Part shown: one piece after another, positions 51,478-59,905 of the stretch
Position numbering within the stretch: the stretch's first letter is position 1
Layout of the letters: the number at the start of each line of letters is the position of its first letter
Source of the DNA: Ruminococcus flavefaciens
Lineage (GTDB): Bacteria > Bacillota > Clostridia > Oscillospirales > Ruminococcaceae
DNA: 64,000 nt
NCBI GenBank assembly: GCA_902760805.1
Contig: CACWHY010000002.1
Span: forward strand, 62,001-126,000
Direction of reading: 5' to 3'
The notes under the pieces: generated by a model
Database searches by the model: none
Told to the model about the DNA's origin: nothing
What the model saw: only the letters and a program-made list of their open reading frames with translations
Translations under genes and position numbers: made by a program

Positions 51478-52706
51478 AAGAAACTGAAAAAAAGGCGCTG
51501 GAAAAGGCATTTGGCCTGCCAGAAACGGAGCATAAGGAAGAGTTCTTCCTAAAATTGGGTCATAAAGAAAAGCGAAGAAGTCCTGTGTTCTTTATCATGA
51601 GAGCTGCTTCTGTAGTGGCAATGGCTGTTCTAGCGCTTGGACTTTGGGGGCATTTTCGTGATTCAGCGCCTCCAAGGGAAAAGCCCACTAACAGTGATAT
51701 CATTGCTGTGACAACTGCGGCGGAGGAAACTGCTCCTGTAACTGATCAGACAACCGCTTCTCCTGACATCTCTAAGCCAGAAGAAAATGAGCCCTCCAAA
51801 GTTCAAACTACCGCCGCTTCCGGTGAAAGCCCCTCCACTAGAACTGTTGCGCACACTACCAGACCCGGGGCTTCCCCTTCTGCCTCAATGCAGACCGCTC
51901 CTGCAAGGACAACTTCCCCTGCAAGTAAGGCTACCTCCGCAAAGTCTACGACTCACATCGTTCATACAACCGCCGCAACACGGACTCAAGTAGTCACAAC
52001 TCTTCCTGTTACCGAGCCGCCTATCATCGACCTGACTCTTGAGCCTTTTCAAACCTGTGAGAAAAAGGAGCTTGTTGTAGATCTGGCAGAGATCGTTGAG
52101 ATCGTCCATCATGACACGCAAGCGGTAGATCCACATCCTATAGCGGGAGAGCCAGCTCCTAAAGGAGATTTGCCGGGAATAGCCCCTGATCCTTCAGAAC
52201 CGACAGAACCGCCTCCTGTTGATCCTATGACTGATAAGGAACATATCATCGTATGCGCTAAAACCTGTGATACAGCAGTTATCGGAGAAGTTAAAAAGGT
52301 CTATTATTCGGACTTATACGGTACTCCGCCTTTCACTCTAGTAGATCTGTTGGTAAAGGATCCTCTGAAGGGCGATATTGGCGAAAATACGCTCATTTCG
52401 ATTGCTTTACTGGGAGGCTACTATGATCTATGTGACGATAGTCAATTCGACTTTGCGGATCTTGATGATATTTATGAGGAGTACGGGACTCTTGATATTA
52501 CCCTCAAAGATCTGCAAGGCCGCTCTGATGAGCAGGACCCTCAAGTGGGAGATGCCTTCCTCATGTTCCTTTACGATCACGGAAGGAGCGAGTGGTTTTC
52601 CACGAATTACGACTGCTATTCCGTGATCCCATTCAACGAAGGAACTGCACACCTTGGCGAAAACTCCTTCACTTTAGACCAGATCAAAGAATATGTCAAC
52701 AGCTAA
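51474..52706 (+). CDS. membrane-anchored anti-sigma factor-like protein with exported domain
   Basis: 410 residues: a charged cytosolic region (about residues 1-38), one membrane helix (FIMRAASVVAMAVLALGLWG, about 42-61), a Thr/Ser/Pro-rich linker (about 65-180), and an acidic exported domain (about 255-410) that includes TCDTAVIGEVKKVYYSD and VKDPLKGDIGENTLISIALL. The cytosolic part has no zinc-binding anti-sigma signature, so the role rests on ATGA coupling to the ECF sigma gene. The exported domain likely senses an outside signal and releases the sigma factor. AAAGGAGG precedes the start. Confidence 0.72.
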   Translation: MKETEKKALEKAFGLPETEHKEEFFLKLGHKEKRRSPVFFIMRAASVVAMAVLALGLWGHFRDSAPPREKPTNSDIIAVTTAAEETAPVTDQTTASPDISKPEENEPSKVQTTAASGESPSTRTVAHTTRPGASPSASMQTAPARTTSPASKATSAKSTTHIVHTTAATRTQVVTTLPVTEPPIIDLTLEPFQTCEKKELVVDLAEIVEIVHHDTQAVDPHPIAGEPAPKGDLPGIAPDPSEPTEPPPVDPMTDKEHIIVCAKTCDTAVIGEVKKVYYSDLYGTPPFTLVDLLVKDPLKGDIGENTLISIALLGGYYDLCDDSQFDFADLDDIYEEYGTLDITLKDLQGRSDEQDPQVGDAFLMFLYDHGRSEWFSTNYDCYSVIPFNEGTAHLGENSFTLDQIKEYVNS

Positions 52707-52710
52707 AAAA

Positions 52711-52735
52711 AGACCGGTGTCATTGACATCGGTCT
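52711..52735. terminator. bidirectional terminator between sigma operon and mtnN
   Basis: AGACCGGTGTC (52711-52721), loop ATT, GACATCGGTCT (52725-52735) with one G-T pair; TTTT follows on the plus strand and T-rich sequence on the minus strand. Confidence 0.85.
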
Positions 52736-52742
52736 TTTCGCT

Positions 52743-53462
52743 TCATTCCTGTGAGTAGAGCTCAAGGAAGCCGTTCATTATACGAAGGGCTGCGTTTGCG
52801 GAGGCTTCCAGCGAATTAGTGAAATCGCTGTCGGAATTCTCGTCCCCGTTGTCTGAGATTGTTCTAAGCACAGCAAAAGGCACTCCGTTTACAGCACAAA
52901 CATGGCCAATGCTTCCGCCCTCCATTTCGCAGACTATAGCTCCGAACTGTTCTGCAATGCGTTTTTTTGAAGCGCTGTCGTTTATAAAAGCATCTCCGGA
53001 AGCGATGATCCCTCTTCTGCAAGGGATATCGGAGTTTTTTGCTGCCTTTTCAAGAAGCTCAGCACATTTTGAGTCGCACTGGATATAAACACGGTCTATA
53101 CCAGGAAGGAAACCGGCCTCAAAACCAAGAGGAGTCAGATCCATGTCGTGCTGCACGACCTTATCAGCAACCGCTGCGCTTCCAATTGCGAGATCCGAGT
53201 GAAGTGCTCCTCCAACGCCGATATTCACAATACAGTCAGGAGTGAAATTCAAGATCATAGCCTCTGCGCAAATAGCAGAGTTGACCTTTCCGATACCGCT
53301 CATCGCAGCTACAACATTGACACCGTGGAGCTGGCCGTAGACATAGTCAGTGCCGCTTATACGAACGGTCTGGGCATCGGATAGCTTTGATTTCACTGCA
53401 TCGATCTCCTCGGCCATGGCGCCAATGATACCGATAGAGCGTTTGTTTTTATCAAAATACAT
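52743..53462 (-). CDS. mtnN: 5'-methylthioadenosine/S-adenosylhomocysteine nucleosidase
   Basis: 239 residues. GIIGAMAEEIDAVK at the N terminus, AMSGIGKVNSAICAE, VNIGVGGAL, CEMEGGSIGHVCAVNGVPF with the ribose-binding glutamates and methionine, and RTISDNGDE with the catalytic aspartate. It cleaves adenine from methylthioadenosine, S-adenosylhomocysteine and 5'-deoxyadenosine. The last is a by-product of radical SAM enzymes such as those encoded in this window. Start ATG at 53462 after GAGGTG; own promoter. Confidence 0.95.
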   Translation of the reverse strand: MYFDKNKRSIGIIGAMAEEIDAVKSKLSDAQTVRISGTDYVYGQLHGVNVVAAMSGIGKVNSAICAEAMILNFTPDCIVNIGVGGALHSDLAIGSAAVADKVVQHDMDLTPLGFEAGFLPGIDRVYIQCDSKCAELLEKAAKNSDIPCRRGIIASGDAFINDSASKKRIAEQFGAIVCEMEGGSIGHVCAVNGVPFAVLRTISDNGDENSDSDFTNSLEASANAALRIMNGFLELYSQE

Positions 53463-53501
53463 ATTATCACCTCATTTGCGGACTCCTCCGCTGATAGAAT
53501 A

Positions 53502-53530
53502 AATATAGCACATATCAGCTGTCACGTCAA
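53502..53530 (-). promoter_or_regulatory. sigma-A promoter of mtnN
   Basis: Minus strand: TTGACG (53530-53525), 17 bp, TATATT (53507-53502). Confidence 0.75.
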
Positions 53531-53550
53531 GCGGGTATTTCCAAAAATTG

Positions 53551-53579
53551 TTGCAAGAGTTCAAGGATCGTGCTATAAT
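53551..53579 (+). promoter_or_regulatory. sigma-A promoter of the alpha/beta hydrolase gene
   Basis: TTGCAA (53551-53556), 17 bp, TATAAT (53574-53579). Transcription should start near 53586, which supports the TTG start at 53610 with GGAGG at 53597-53601. Confidence 0.82.
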
Positions 53580-53609
53580 AATACTATAAAAAATATGGAG
53601 GACAACAGT

Positions 53610-55733
53610 TTGAAAAAGATCAAAATTTTATTAAAAAAAATAAAAAAGAAACTCCTTCCGGTAAGGGATAATCTGACTGAGGGAAAAACCGGTGCACTTA
53701 TCTTTTTGGGTGTTCCGGCTATTATTCTTGTAACTCAAATCATCAAGTTAGCATTCACACCCTTTCCGTGGATAGTCTGTGGGATCCTCACATTAGCGTT
53801 TTTTGCTATAGGCGGAGGTCTTGTGTACCTTCTTTTAAAGCTGCTCTTTGGCAACCGCTCTGTGACGGTCCTGCTCTTCATACTGGATCTTTTCCTATTT
53901 GGAGCTTTGGGCTATATTTCATCAATGGGAGAATGTGTCCTGTTATTATCATTGACGGCGCTGATCGCCGCTTCAGCTCTTGACATAGGCGGAAGATGCT
54001 TCTGGAGCTTTTTTGTCAAGCACAACCGCCGCACTAAGCCAGCTGTCCTAATGGCTTGCTGCTTTGCTGTTATCGGCGGAGCTATTTGGCTGTGTGCCTG
54101 CAAAGGCCTTGAAAAGAACAATATGGACAGATATCTGAGTATGCTCCCAGAGGCAAAACCTGCTCCCGACGGTTTTTCTGGATCAGTTACAAAAGGATCT
54201 CTACCGGTCAAGACACTCACCTACGGCCCAGGCACAAGCCTTGATGCCGGAGCTTATGATCTTTCCGGATTTGCTGAGCGTGAGGGGCTTATAGGCGCTG
54301 CGTTGAAGCTGCACTTTGATACTGACCTAAGTGAAACGCCACTCTCCGGAAAGGTCTGGTATCCTGAAGACGGAAAGAACTGCCCGACCCTCTTCATAGT
54401 CCACGGAAACCACGATGCTTGTGTTCCTTCTTACGAGGGATATGATTACTTAGGAGAATTCCTCGCTTCATGGGGATATGTGGTAGTTTCAGTCGACGAG
54501 AACTACTGTAATATGCTTTCCGACGAGAACGACGCAAGAGCCGTTTTGCTTCTGGAAAACATTAAAAAGGTGCTGGGATTCTCTGATGATCCAAAGACTC
54601 ACCTTTTTGAAAGGATCGACAAGACCAATATAGCTGTAGCCGGTCATTCCAGAGGCGGAGAAGCTGCTGCTCTTGCAAGCTATTTCAATAAGCTGTCAAG
54701 GTACCCTGATAATGGAAACATCACTTTTGACTACGGTTTTGACATAAGATCTGTTATCTGCATCGCCCCTGTAGCCGATCAGTATACTCCATCGGACTTT
54801 TCGGTTAAGCTGGAAGACGTAAGCTTCCTGCTCCTCCACGGCATGAGCGATCAGGACGTGACTGACCCAATGGGAGAGAAGATTTATAACAACATCACAT
54901 TTACCGGTGAAAATGACTGCCTGAGTTCCTTCATCTATATTTATGGAGCCAATCACGGCCAGTTCAACACAAAGTGGGGGATCAACGACCTTGGCATCCC
55001 GGCTTCATACCTTTTGAATTTTAACAACTTTATCCCTCAGGAGTCCCAGCAGCGCATCGCTCAGATCACAATAAAGACTTTCCTTGATGTTACACTAAAG
55101 CTTGATGATACATATCGTTCCCTGTTCACCGATATACAGAGCTACCGCAGCGCTCTACCTGAAACAGTTTATACTCAGACCAGCATGACCTCCAACGAAC
55201 AGATCATCTGCAATTTCGATGCCTTAGAGGATTCAGAAGGAAAATTCTCTGTATCGGGCGCTGAAAGCTGGTCGATCCCATCAAGAGATCTGGGAAGCGG
55301 CGGTGATAGCGAGGATCATGGACTTGTCATTGAGTGGAATGGCTCCGCAGCTCCGACCGCAGAGTTCATTCTCGGCAGAGAAGATCTTACAGACCGAAGC
55401 ATCGTGTTTGATATAGGCGACGCTCGTTCCTTCTGCGAGCCAAAAACCGATCAGCCTATCAGCTATACTGTTACGCTAACTGATTTCAACGGCAATACTG
55501 CTCATATCAAGACTCCCATAACCGTTCTTCCTGCGATAGGAGTGCAGAATTCAAAGCTCCAGTCGATCCAGAGCAGCTATACTCCTAAGCCTAGCCTGAC
55601 AACTGTAAGGATCCCAGCCGAAGATCTTGCTCCGGATCCGGGCTTCGATATTACAGATGTGCAGTCGCTTTCTGTAACGATCTCAGCTGACAAAGACGGC
55701 AGAGTTATGCTCAATAATATTGCCCTAACGTAA
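53610..55733 (+). CDS. membrane protein with exported alpha/beta hydrolase domain
   Basis: 707 residues: a basic N terminus, about five membrane helices (residues 25-175), then an alpha/beta hydrolase (about 200-500) with HGNHDACVPS at the oxyanion region, nucleophile elbow GHSRGGEAA, acid candidate HGMSDQDVTD and histidine in YGANHGQF, resembling the PAF-acetylhydrolase/chlorophyllase type. A beta-rich C-terminal domain follows (about 540-707). An ATG at 53595 is in frame, but GGAGG within it favours the TTG at 53610. The enzymatic part probably faces outside; substrate unknown (ester or lipid suspected). Single-gene unit with promoter and terminator. Confidence 0.78.
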   Translation: MKKIKILLKKIKKKLLPVRDNLTEGKTGALIFLGVPAIILVTQIIKLAFTPFPWIVCGILTLAFFAIGGGLVYLLLKLLFGNRSVTVLLFILDLFLFGALGYISSMGECVLLLSLTALIAASALDIGGRCFWSFFVKHNRRTKPAVLMACCFAVIGGAIWLCACKGLEKNNMDRYLSMLPEAKPAPDGFSGSVTKGSLPVKTLTYGPGTSLDAGAYDLSGFAEREGLIGAALKLHFDTDLSETPLSGKVWYPEDGKNCPTLFIVHGNHDACVPSYEGYDYLGEFLASWGYVVVSVDENYCNMLSDENDARAVLLLENIKKVLGFSDDPKTHLFERIDKTNIAVAGHSRGGEAAALASYFNKLSRYPDNGNITFDYGFDIRSVICIAPVADQYTPSDFSVKLEDVSFLLLHGMSDQDVTDPMGEKIYNNITFTGENDCLSSFIYIYGANHGQFNTKWGINDLGIPASYLLNFNNFIPQESQQRIAQITIKTFLDVTLKLDDTYRSLFTDIQSYRSALPETVYTQTSMTSNEQIICNFDALEDSEGKFSVSGAESWSIPSRDLGSGGDSEDHGLVIEWNGSAAPTAEFILGREDLTDRSIVFDIGDARSFCEPKTDQPISYTVTLTDFNGNTAHIKTPITVLPAIGVQNSKLQSIQSSYTPKPSLTTVRIPAEDLAPDPGFDITDVQSLSVTISADKDGRVMLNNIALT

Positions 55734-55740
55734 AATATAA

Positions 55741-55767
55741 GAGCCTGGTTCTCATTCAGGCTCTTTT
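55741..55767 (+). terminator. terminator of the hydrolase gene
   Basis: GAGCCTG (55741-55747), 9-base loop, CAGGCTC (55757-55763), then TTTTCTT. Confidence 0.85.
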
Positions 55768-55775
55768 CTTATATA

Positions 55776-55804
55776 TTGACAAACCACGGGAAAAGTTATA
55801 CAAT
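55776..55804 (+). promoter_or_regulatory. sigma-A promoter of the dNTPase operon
   Basis: TTGACA (55776-55781), 17 bp, TACAAT (55799-55804). The promoter overlaps the spurious upstream part of the dNTPase frame. Confidence 0.82.
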
Positions 55805-55838
55805 TATAATAAGGATAATTGCGGACAGGAGGTCTATT

Positions 55839-57074
55839 ATGAAGGAAAAGCTCTTTTCAGATGTTGCTTCTCGTGAGGGAAACCCCAGCTATAGCCTCCA
55901 CATCCAGCGTGAGGTCCCCATTTATCAGCGCAGAAACGACATTCGTTCGCCATATGAGCGGGACTACACAAGGATACTCCACTCTCTGGCATATCGAAGA
56001 CTAAAGCACAAAACTCAGGTCTTCTTTAATATCGACAACGACCATATCTGCACAAGAATGGAACACGTTCAGCACGTTGAGTCTGTTAGCTGCACTATTG
56101 CCAAGTTTCTCGGCCTCAATACCGATCTGACGAGAGCTGTCGCTATGGGTCACGACCTAGGTCACGCTCCCTTTGGTCATGAGGGCGAGATCGAGCTGAC
56201 CGCTTTGAGAAAGAGATTTGGCATGGACAGCTTCTGGCATGAGCGAAACAGCCTTAGAATGATCGACGACATCGAGGTCTTGGAGGATTCCGAGGGCTTT
56301 TCCCGTAATCTGGATCTTACCTACGCTGTTCGTGACGGTATCATATCTCATTGCGGCGAGGTAGACAGCAATATCCTTCGCCCAAGAGAAGAATTCATCG
56401 ACCTTGCAGAATTCATCAAGCCCGGCCAATTCCAGCCATTTACCTGGGAGGGCTGTGTCGTTAAGATCTCAGACAAGATCGCATACCTTGGCAGAGACAT
56501 CGAAGATGCTATCAGGCTGAAGCTCCTCGGAAGAAAGGAGCTCGCAGAACTTCGCAGGATCGCCAGAGATCACGGCGAAAACGAGATCAACACTACCGTG
56601 ATAATCCATAACTTTATCATAAGCATCTGTGAAAACAGCTCTCCGGAAAGCAGTATCCGCCTCAGTGATGAGTACAGTCAAATGCTCAACGAAGTGAGAG
56701 CCTTCAATATGGAAAAGATCTACCTTAACCCAAAATTCCGTTACTATAAAGAATACGTCGCTCTTATGATACGGAGCATTTTCGATTTCTTTATGGAAAA
56801 ATACAAAGGCTCCGATACTCCCTATGCACTAGAGGAGCTCAGCAGAGCCTATCCCTTGATGATCCGTGATTTCACTCAGCATCTTTATCACTATTCGGAT
56901 CTGACTCCCAGATCAGAGGAGGACAAGGCTGAGCAGGAGCGTTTCAAGAACAAGCGGATCTACGGCCAGCTTGAAACTGAAAAGATCTACGCTCAGGCCA
57001 TAATCGACTATATATCAGGAATGACTGACAAATATGCTCAGGCAGCTTTCAATGAACTGCTGTCCTACAGATGA
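55839..57074 (+). CDS. dgt: deoxyguanosinetriphosphate triphosphohydrolase-like protein (dNTPase)
   Basis: 411 residues, HD superfamily. HD motif set: RMEHVQHVES (first histidine), GHDLGHAPFGHEGE (His-Asp), then RDGIISHCGE and KISDKIAYLGRDIEDAI with the last aspartate. These enzymes cleave dNTPs to deoxynucleosides and triphosphate, controlling nucleotide pools. The frame opens earlier, but GGAGGTCTATT fits the ATG at 55839, downstream of the promoter. Cotranscribed with the HD-GYP receptor. Confidence 0.92.
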   Translation: MKEKLFSDVASREGNPSYSLHIQREVPIYQRRNDIRSPYERDYTRILHSLAYRRLKHKTQVFFNIDNDHICTRMEHVQHVESVSCTIAKFLGLNTDLTRAVAMGHDLGHAPFGHEGEIELTALRKRFGMDSFWHERNSLRMIDDIEVLEDSEGFSRNLDLTYAVRDGIISHCGEVDSNILRPREEFIDLAEFIKPGQFQPFTWEGCVVKISDKIAYLGRDIEDAIRLKLLGRKELAELRRIARDHGENEINTTVIIHNFIISICENSSPESSIRLSDEYSQMLNEVRAFNMEKIYLNPKFRYYKEYVALMIRSIFDFFMEKYKGSDTPYALEELSRAYPLMIRDFTQHLYHYSDLTPRSEEDKAEQERFKNKRIYGQLETEKIYAQAIIDYISGMTDKYAQAAFNELLSYR

Positions 57075-57094
57075 CCAATGAAAGGAATTACTCT

Positions 57095-58759
57095 ATGATC
57101 TTTTTGATCCTTCAGATCGCCGGTATTCTTATACCTGTCGGCGGAATATTTGCGCTGATCAGAGACAAGCGCCGTGGTGACAATATGCTGCTCCTTGCTC
57201 TGACTGACATGGCTTGCATCATTATGAACAGCGGATACTACCTCATGATGAGGTCTGAAAGCAGTATAGAATCGCTGGCGGCTCTGAAAATGGCTTATCT
57301 TGGAAACGCTGCCTTCTATGTTACGTTTATCCTTTTCATGCTATCGTACATGAACATGATCATTCCGAAACCGCTTATGTGGCTTTGGGTCATTTTCGAG
57401 GGAGTCCTTGTGGGGATCTTCTGGAACGATGATCTGAGGGAAAAGTATTTCGCAGTATATAAATTCGAGTCTATGGCAGGCTCTCTTGTGGAATCGGCCA
57501 AACCAAAGATACTGTTCATCGTCAGGTATGCTATTCTTGGCGCCATAATCTTTGCAGGCCTGATCTATGTTTCTGTAAAGATGTTCCAGACCTCTCAGGT
57601 GATCCAGCGTTTAAATCTTGCCAGATTATGCAGCGCACAGTTTATCGTAGCTATATCTCTTGCTGTACAGCTGCTGACACGTCCGCCCTACAACATTTTA
57701 CCGATAATTTCGTCGCTCTCGATCCTTGCTGTTATCCTAAGCGTTATCGCCGATGAATTCTTCGGGATCAGTGATTCCGGAAATGAATGGGCCTTCCAGC
57801 AGATGGAGGACGCCTTCATCCTTACAGACATAAACTACGGCTTTGTATCCGCCAACAGAAGAGCCATGGATATGTTCCCTGAGCTGGAGGACAAGCATCC
57901 CGGAGAAAAGCTCTCAGATGAGCTTACCGCCATGTTCAACGCCGCAGAAACTAATTGGAAGATCGGCAGAAGGTTTTATGAGAAAAAAGTGACCGCTATC
58001 GTTCGAGGATACAGAACTGTAGGCTATGGCGTGCTCCTTGACGATGATACGGATCAGGTGGAGCGTGCGTCACTTCTTGCAAACTACAATACCGAGCTTG
58101 AAAACGAAGTTGCCCTGAAGACTGCCCATATCCAAAACGTTCAGGACTCTATCATAACCGGTCTTGCGAAAGTAGTTGAAAGCCGTGACAACAGTACCGG
58201 CGGTCATATCGAGCGTACCAGCCTTATTATCAGGACATTCTCTTCGGCGCTTGTTGAAAATGCCGTAGAGCTGGGCATTACAAGACAATTTGTCCGCAAT
58301 CTTATCAAAGCAGCTCCTATGCACGACATCGGAAAGATCGGAGTAGATGACTTTATCCTCCGAAAGCCCGGAAACTTTACCGATGAGGAATACAACATGA
58401 TGAAGAGCCACTCTGCAAAGGGAGCGGCCATGCTGGGAACTGTTCTTAGTGAGGTAGATGACGAGGACTTCGTGAATATTGCGATCAATGTTGCTCACTA
58501 TCACCATGAGCGCTGGGACGGAAAGGGTTATCCTAAGGGGCTTTCCGGTGAGGAGATACCGATCGAGGCAAGGATCATGGCTCTTGCTGATGTACTCGAT
58601 GCCCTGCTGAGCAAGAGATACTACAAGGAGGCCTTTTCCTTCGAGAAGGCTATCGGCATCATTGCTGACGGACTTGGAACACAATTTGATCCGATAATTG
58701 GAAGGATCTTCGTGGAAAACAGCGACGATTTCCGCAGACTTTACGAGAATATCTCATAA
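57095..58759 (+). CDS. 7TM receptor with HD-GYP phosphodiesterase domain
   Basis: 554 residues: seven membrane helices (about residues 1-225) of the histidine-kinase N-terminal 7TM type, a PAS-like segment (about 225-335), then an HD-GYP domain with HIERT, MHDIGKIGVDDFIL, HYHHERWDGKGYPKGL and MALADVLDALLSKRYYK. The intact metal and GYP residues suggest an active cyclic-dinucleotide phosphodiesterase. The frame opens at 57071 with ATGA overlap of the dNTPase, but AAAGGA at 57081-57086 fits the ATG at 57095. No diguanylate cyclase is seen in the window. Confidence 0.88.
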   Translation: MIFLILQIAGILIPVGGIFALIRDKRRGDNMLLLALTDMACIIMNSGYYLMMRSESSIESLAALKMAYLGNAAFYVTFILFMLSYMNMIIPKPLMWLWVIFEGVLVGIFWNDDLREKYFAVYKFESMAGSLVESAKPKILFIVRYAILGAIIFAGLIYVSVKMFQTSQVIQRLNLARLCSAQFIVAISLAVQLLTRPPYNILPIISSLSILAVILSVIADEFFGISDSGNEWAFQQMEDAFILTDINYGFVSANRRAMDMFPELEDKHPGEKLSDELTAMFNAAETNWKIGRRFYEKKVTAIVRGYRTVGYGVLLDDDTDQVERASLLANYNTELENEVALKTAHIQNVQDSIITGLAKVVESRDNSTGGHIERTSLIIRTFSSALVENAVELGITRQFVRNLIKAAPMHDIGKIGVDDFILRKPGNFTDEEYNMMKSHSAKGAAMLGTVLSEVDDEDFVNIAINVAHYHHERWDGKGYPKGLSGEEIPIEARIMALADVLDALLSKRYYKEAFSFEKAIGIIADGLGTQFDPIIGRIFVENSDDFRRLYENIS

Positions 58760-58764
58760 AACAG

Positions 58765-58788
58765 CCGCTCCGAAGTCTTTCGGAGCGG
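58765..58788 (+). terminator. hairpin after the HD-GYP gene
   Basis: CCGCTCCGAA (58765-58774) and TTCGGAGCGG (58779-58788), perfect 10 bp stem with a 4-base loop, but only a weak T run follows. Confidence 0.65.
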
Positions 58789-58837
58789 TAACACTTTCTG
58801 ACAATATGGCATACAATAGCAAAAAAGGAGGCCTACT

Positions 58838-59296
58838 ATGAACGATCACCTTATTCGCCCCATGATATCTTCTGACCGAGAGCAGGTGCTTGCCATGATG
58901 CGGGACTTTTTCGACTCCCCTGCTGTGCTTCATAACTCTTCCAATGCCGCTCTTGAAAGAGCTTTTGATGACTGCACAGGCTCATGCCCATACATATGCG
59001 GCTATATTTTGGAAAACTCAGGCCAGACAGCCGGCTATGCAATGATATCCTTCAGCTATACCACAGAATATGGCGGGATCTGTATCTGGCTGGAGGATCT
59101 TTATCTAAAGCCTCAGTTCAGACGTCAGGGCTTTGCGGTAGAACTGTTCAGACGCATTGAAGCCGATCATCCGGAAGCCGTTCGTTTTAAGCTGGAGATC
59201 GAAGAAGATAACGCCGGAGCAGCCGAATGCTACCGCAGAAATGGATACGCTCTTTCAGAATACCGGATAATGACCAAAGAAATGATAGACGACTAA
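58838..59296 (+). CDS. GNAT family N-acetyltransferase
   Basis: 152 residues. IRPMISSDREQVLAMMRDFF at the start, WLEDLYLKPQFRRQGFAVEL with the acetyl-CoA pyrophosphate loop RRQGFA, and EEDNAGAAECYRRNGY near the end, all standard for GNAT enzymes. Acceptor unknown. Start ATG at 58838 after AAAGGAGG. Flanked by hairpins on both sides, so it is likely a single-gene unit. Confidence 0.9.
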   Translation: MNDHLIRPMISSDREQVLAMMRDFFDSPAVLHNSSNAALERAFDDCTGSCPYICGYILENSGQTAGYAMISFSYTTEYGGICIWLEDLYLKPQFRRQGFAVELFRRIEADHPEAVRFKLEIEEDNAGAAECYRRNGYALSEYRIMTKEMIDD

Positions 59297-59301
59297 AAAA
59301 G

Positions 59302-59326
59302 CCCCGTACTCGGCATGAGTACGGGG
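59302..59326. terminator. bidirectional terminator between GNAT gene and iorB
   Basis: CCCCGTACT (59302-59310), 7-base loop, AGTACGGGG (59318-59326); TATCTTTT follows on plus, CTTTTTT on minus. Confidence 0.9.
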
Positions 59327-59332
59327 TATCTT

Positions 59333-59905
59333 TTATTTGTTATAGCGAAGAGCTTTGCTGTTGAGCTCAGCGAACTGAGGCTTAACAGTGCGGATCATAG
59401 TAGCTTCGATGTCATCTATGGTGAACGGGAGAACTCCCCTTCTCACAGCTTCTCCAAGCATGATCATGTTGAGCACCTTAGGCGAGCCGATCTCACGGCA
59501 GGCTGACTCACCGTCGATAAATGCTGCTTTTGCAACATTCTTCTTGAGGTAGTCTATCATTTCCAGACCAGTGTAGTCCGAGCCCTTGAGAGTTGCTGTT
59601 ACAGGCATGATCGGATGAGTATTCACAACTATCTGACCGCCGTCCTTGAGAAAAGGCAGCATACGAACAGCCTCTGCCGGCTCAAATCCGATGATGAGGT
59701 CCGCACTTTTCTCCGGGAACATCGGGCAGTAAAGATCATCACCTAGTCTAAGGAAGCTGAAAACACTTCCGCCCTTCTGTGCCATTCCTATAGTTTCAGC
59801 GCTCATTACGGGGATCTCATGCTCCATTGCTGTGGCAGCGATGAGCTTTGAGGCAAGGACGATGCCCTGTCCTCCGACTCCGCAAATAAGGATATTAGTC
59901 TGCAT
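59333..59905 (-). CDS. iorB: indolepyruvate:ferredoxin oxidoreductase beta subunit
   Basis: 190 residues. Pyruvate-ferredoxin oxidoreductase gamma-type domain: ILICGVGGQGIVLASKLIA at the start, MSAETIGMAQKGGSV, IIGFEPAEAVRMLPFL. It forms the IorAB enzyme with the gene product upstream, oxidising aryl pyruvates from aromatic amino acids to aryl-acetyl-CoA while reducing ferredoxin, or the reverse in synthesis. AGGAGG fits the ATG at 59905 better than the GTG at 59914. Overlaps iorA by 11 bases. Confidence 0.92.
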   Translation of the reverse strand: MQTNILICGVGGQGIVLASKLIAATAMEHEIPVMSAETIGMAQKGGSVFSFLRLGDDLYCPMFPEKSADLIIGFEPAEAVRMLPFLKDGGQIVVNTHPIMPVTATLKGSDYTGLEMIDYLKKNVAKAAFIDGESACREIGSPKVLNMIMLGEAVRRGVLPFTIDDIEATMIRTVKPQFAELNSKALRYNK

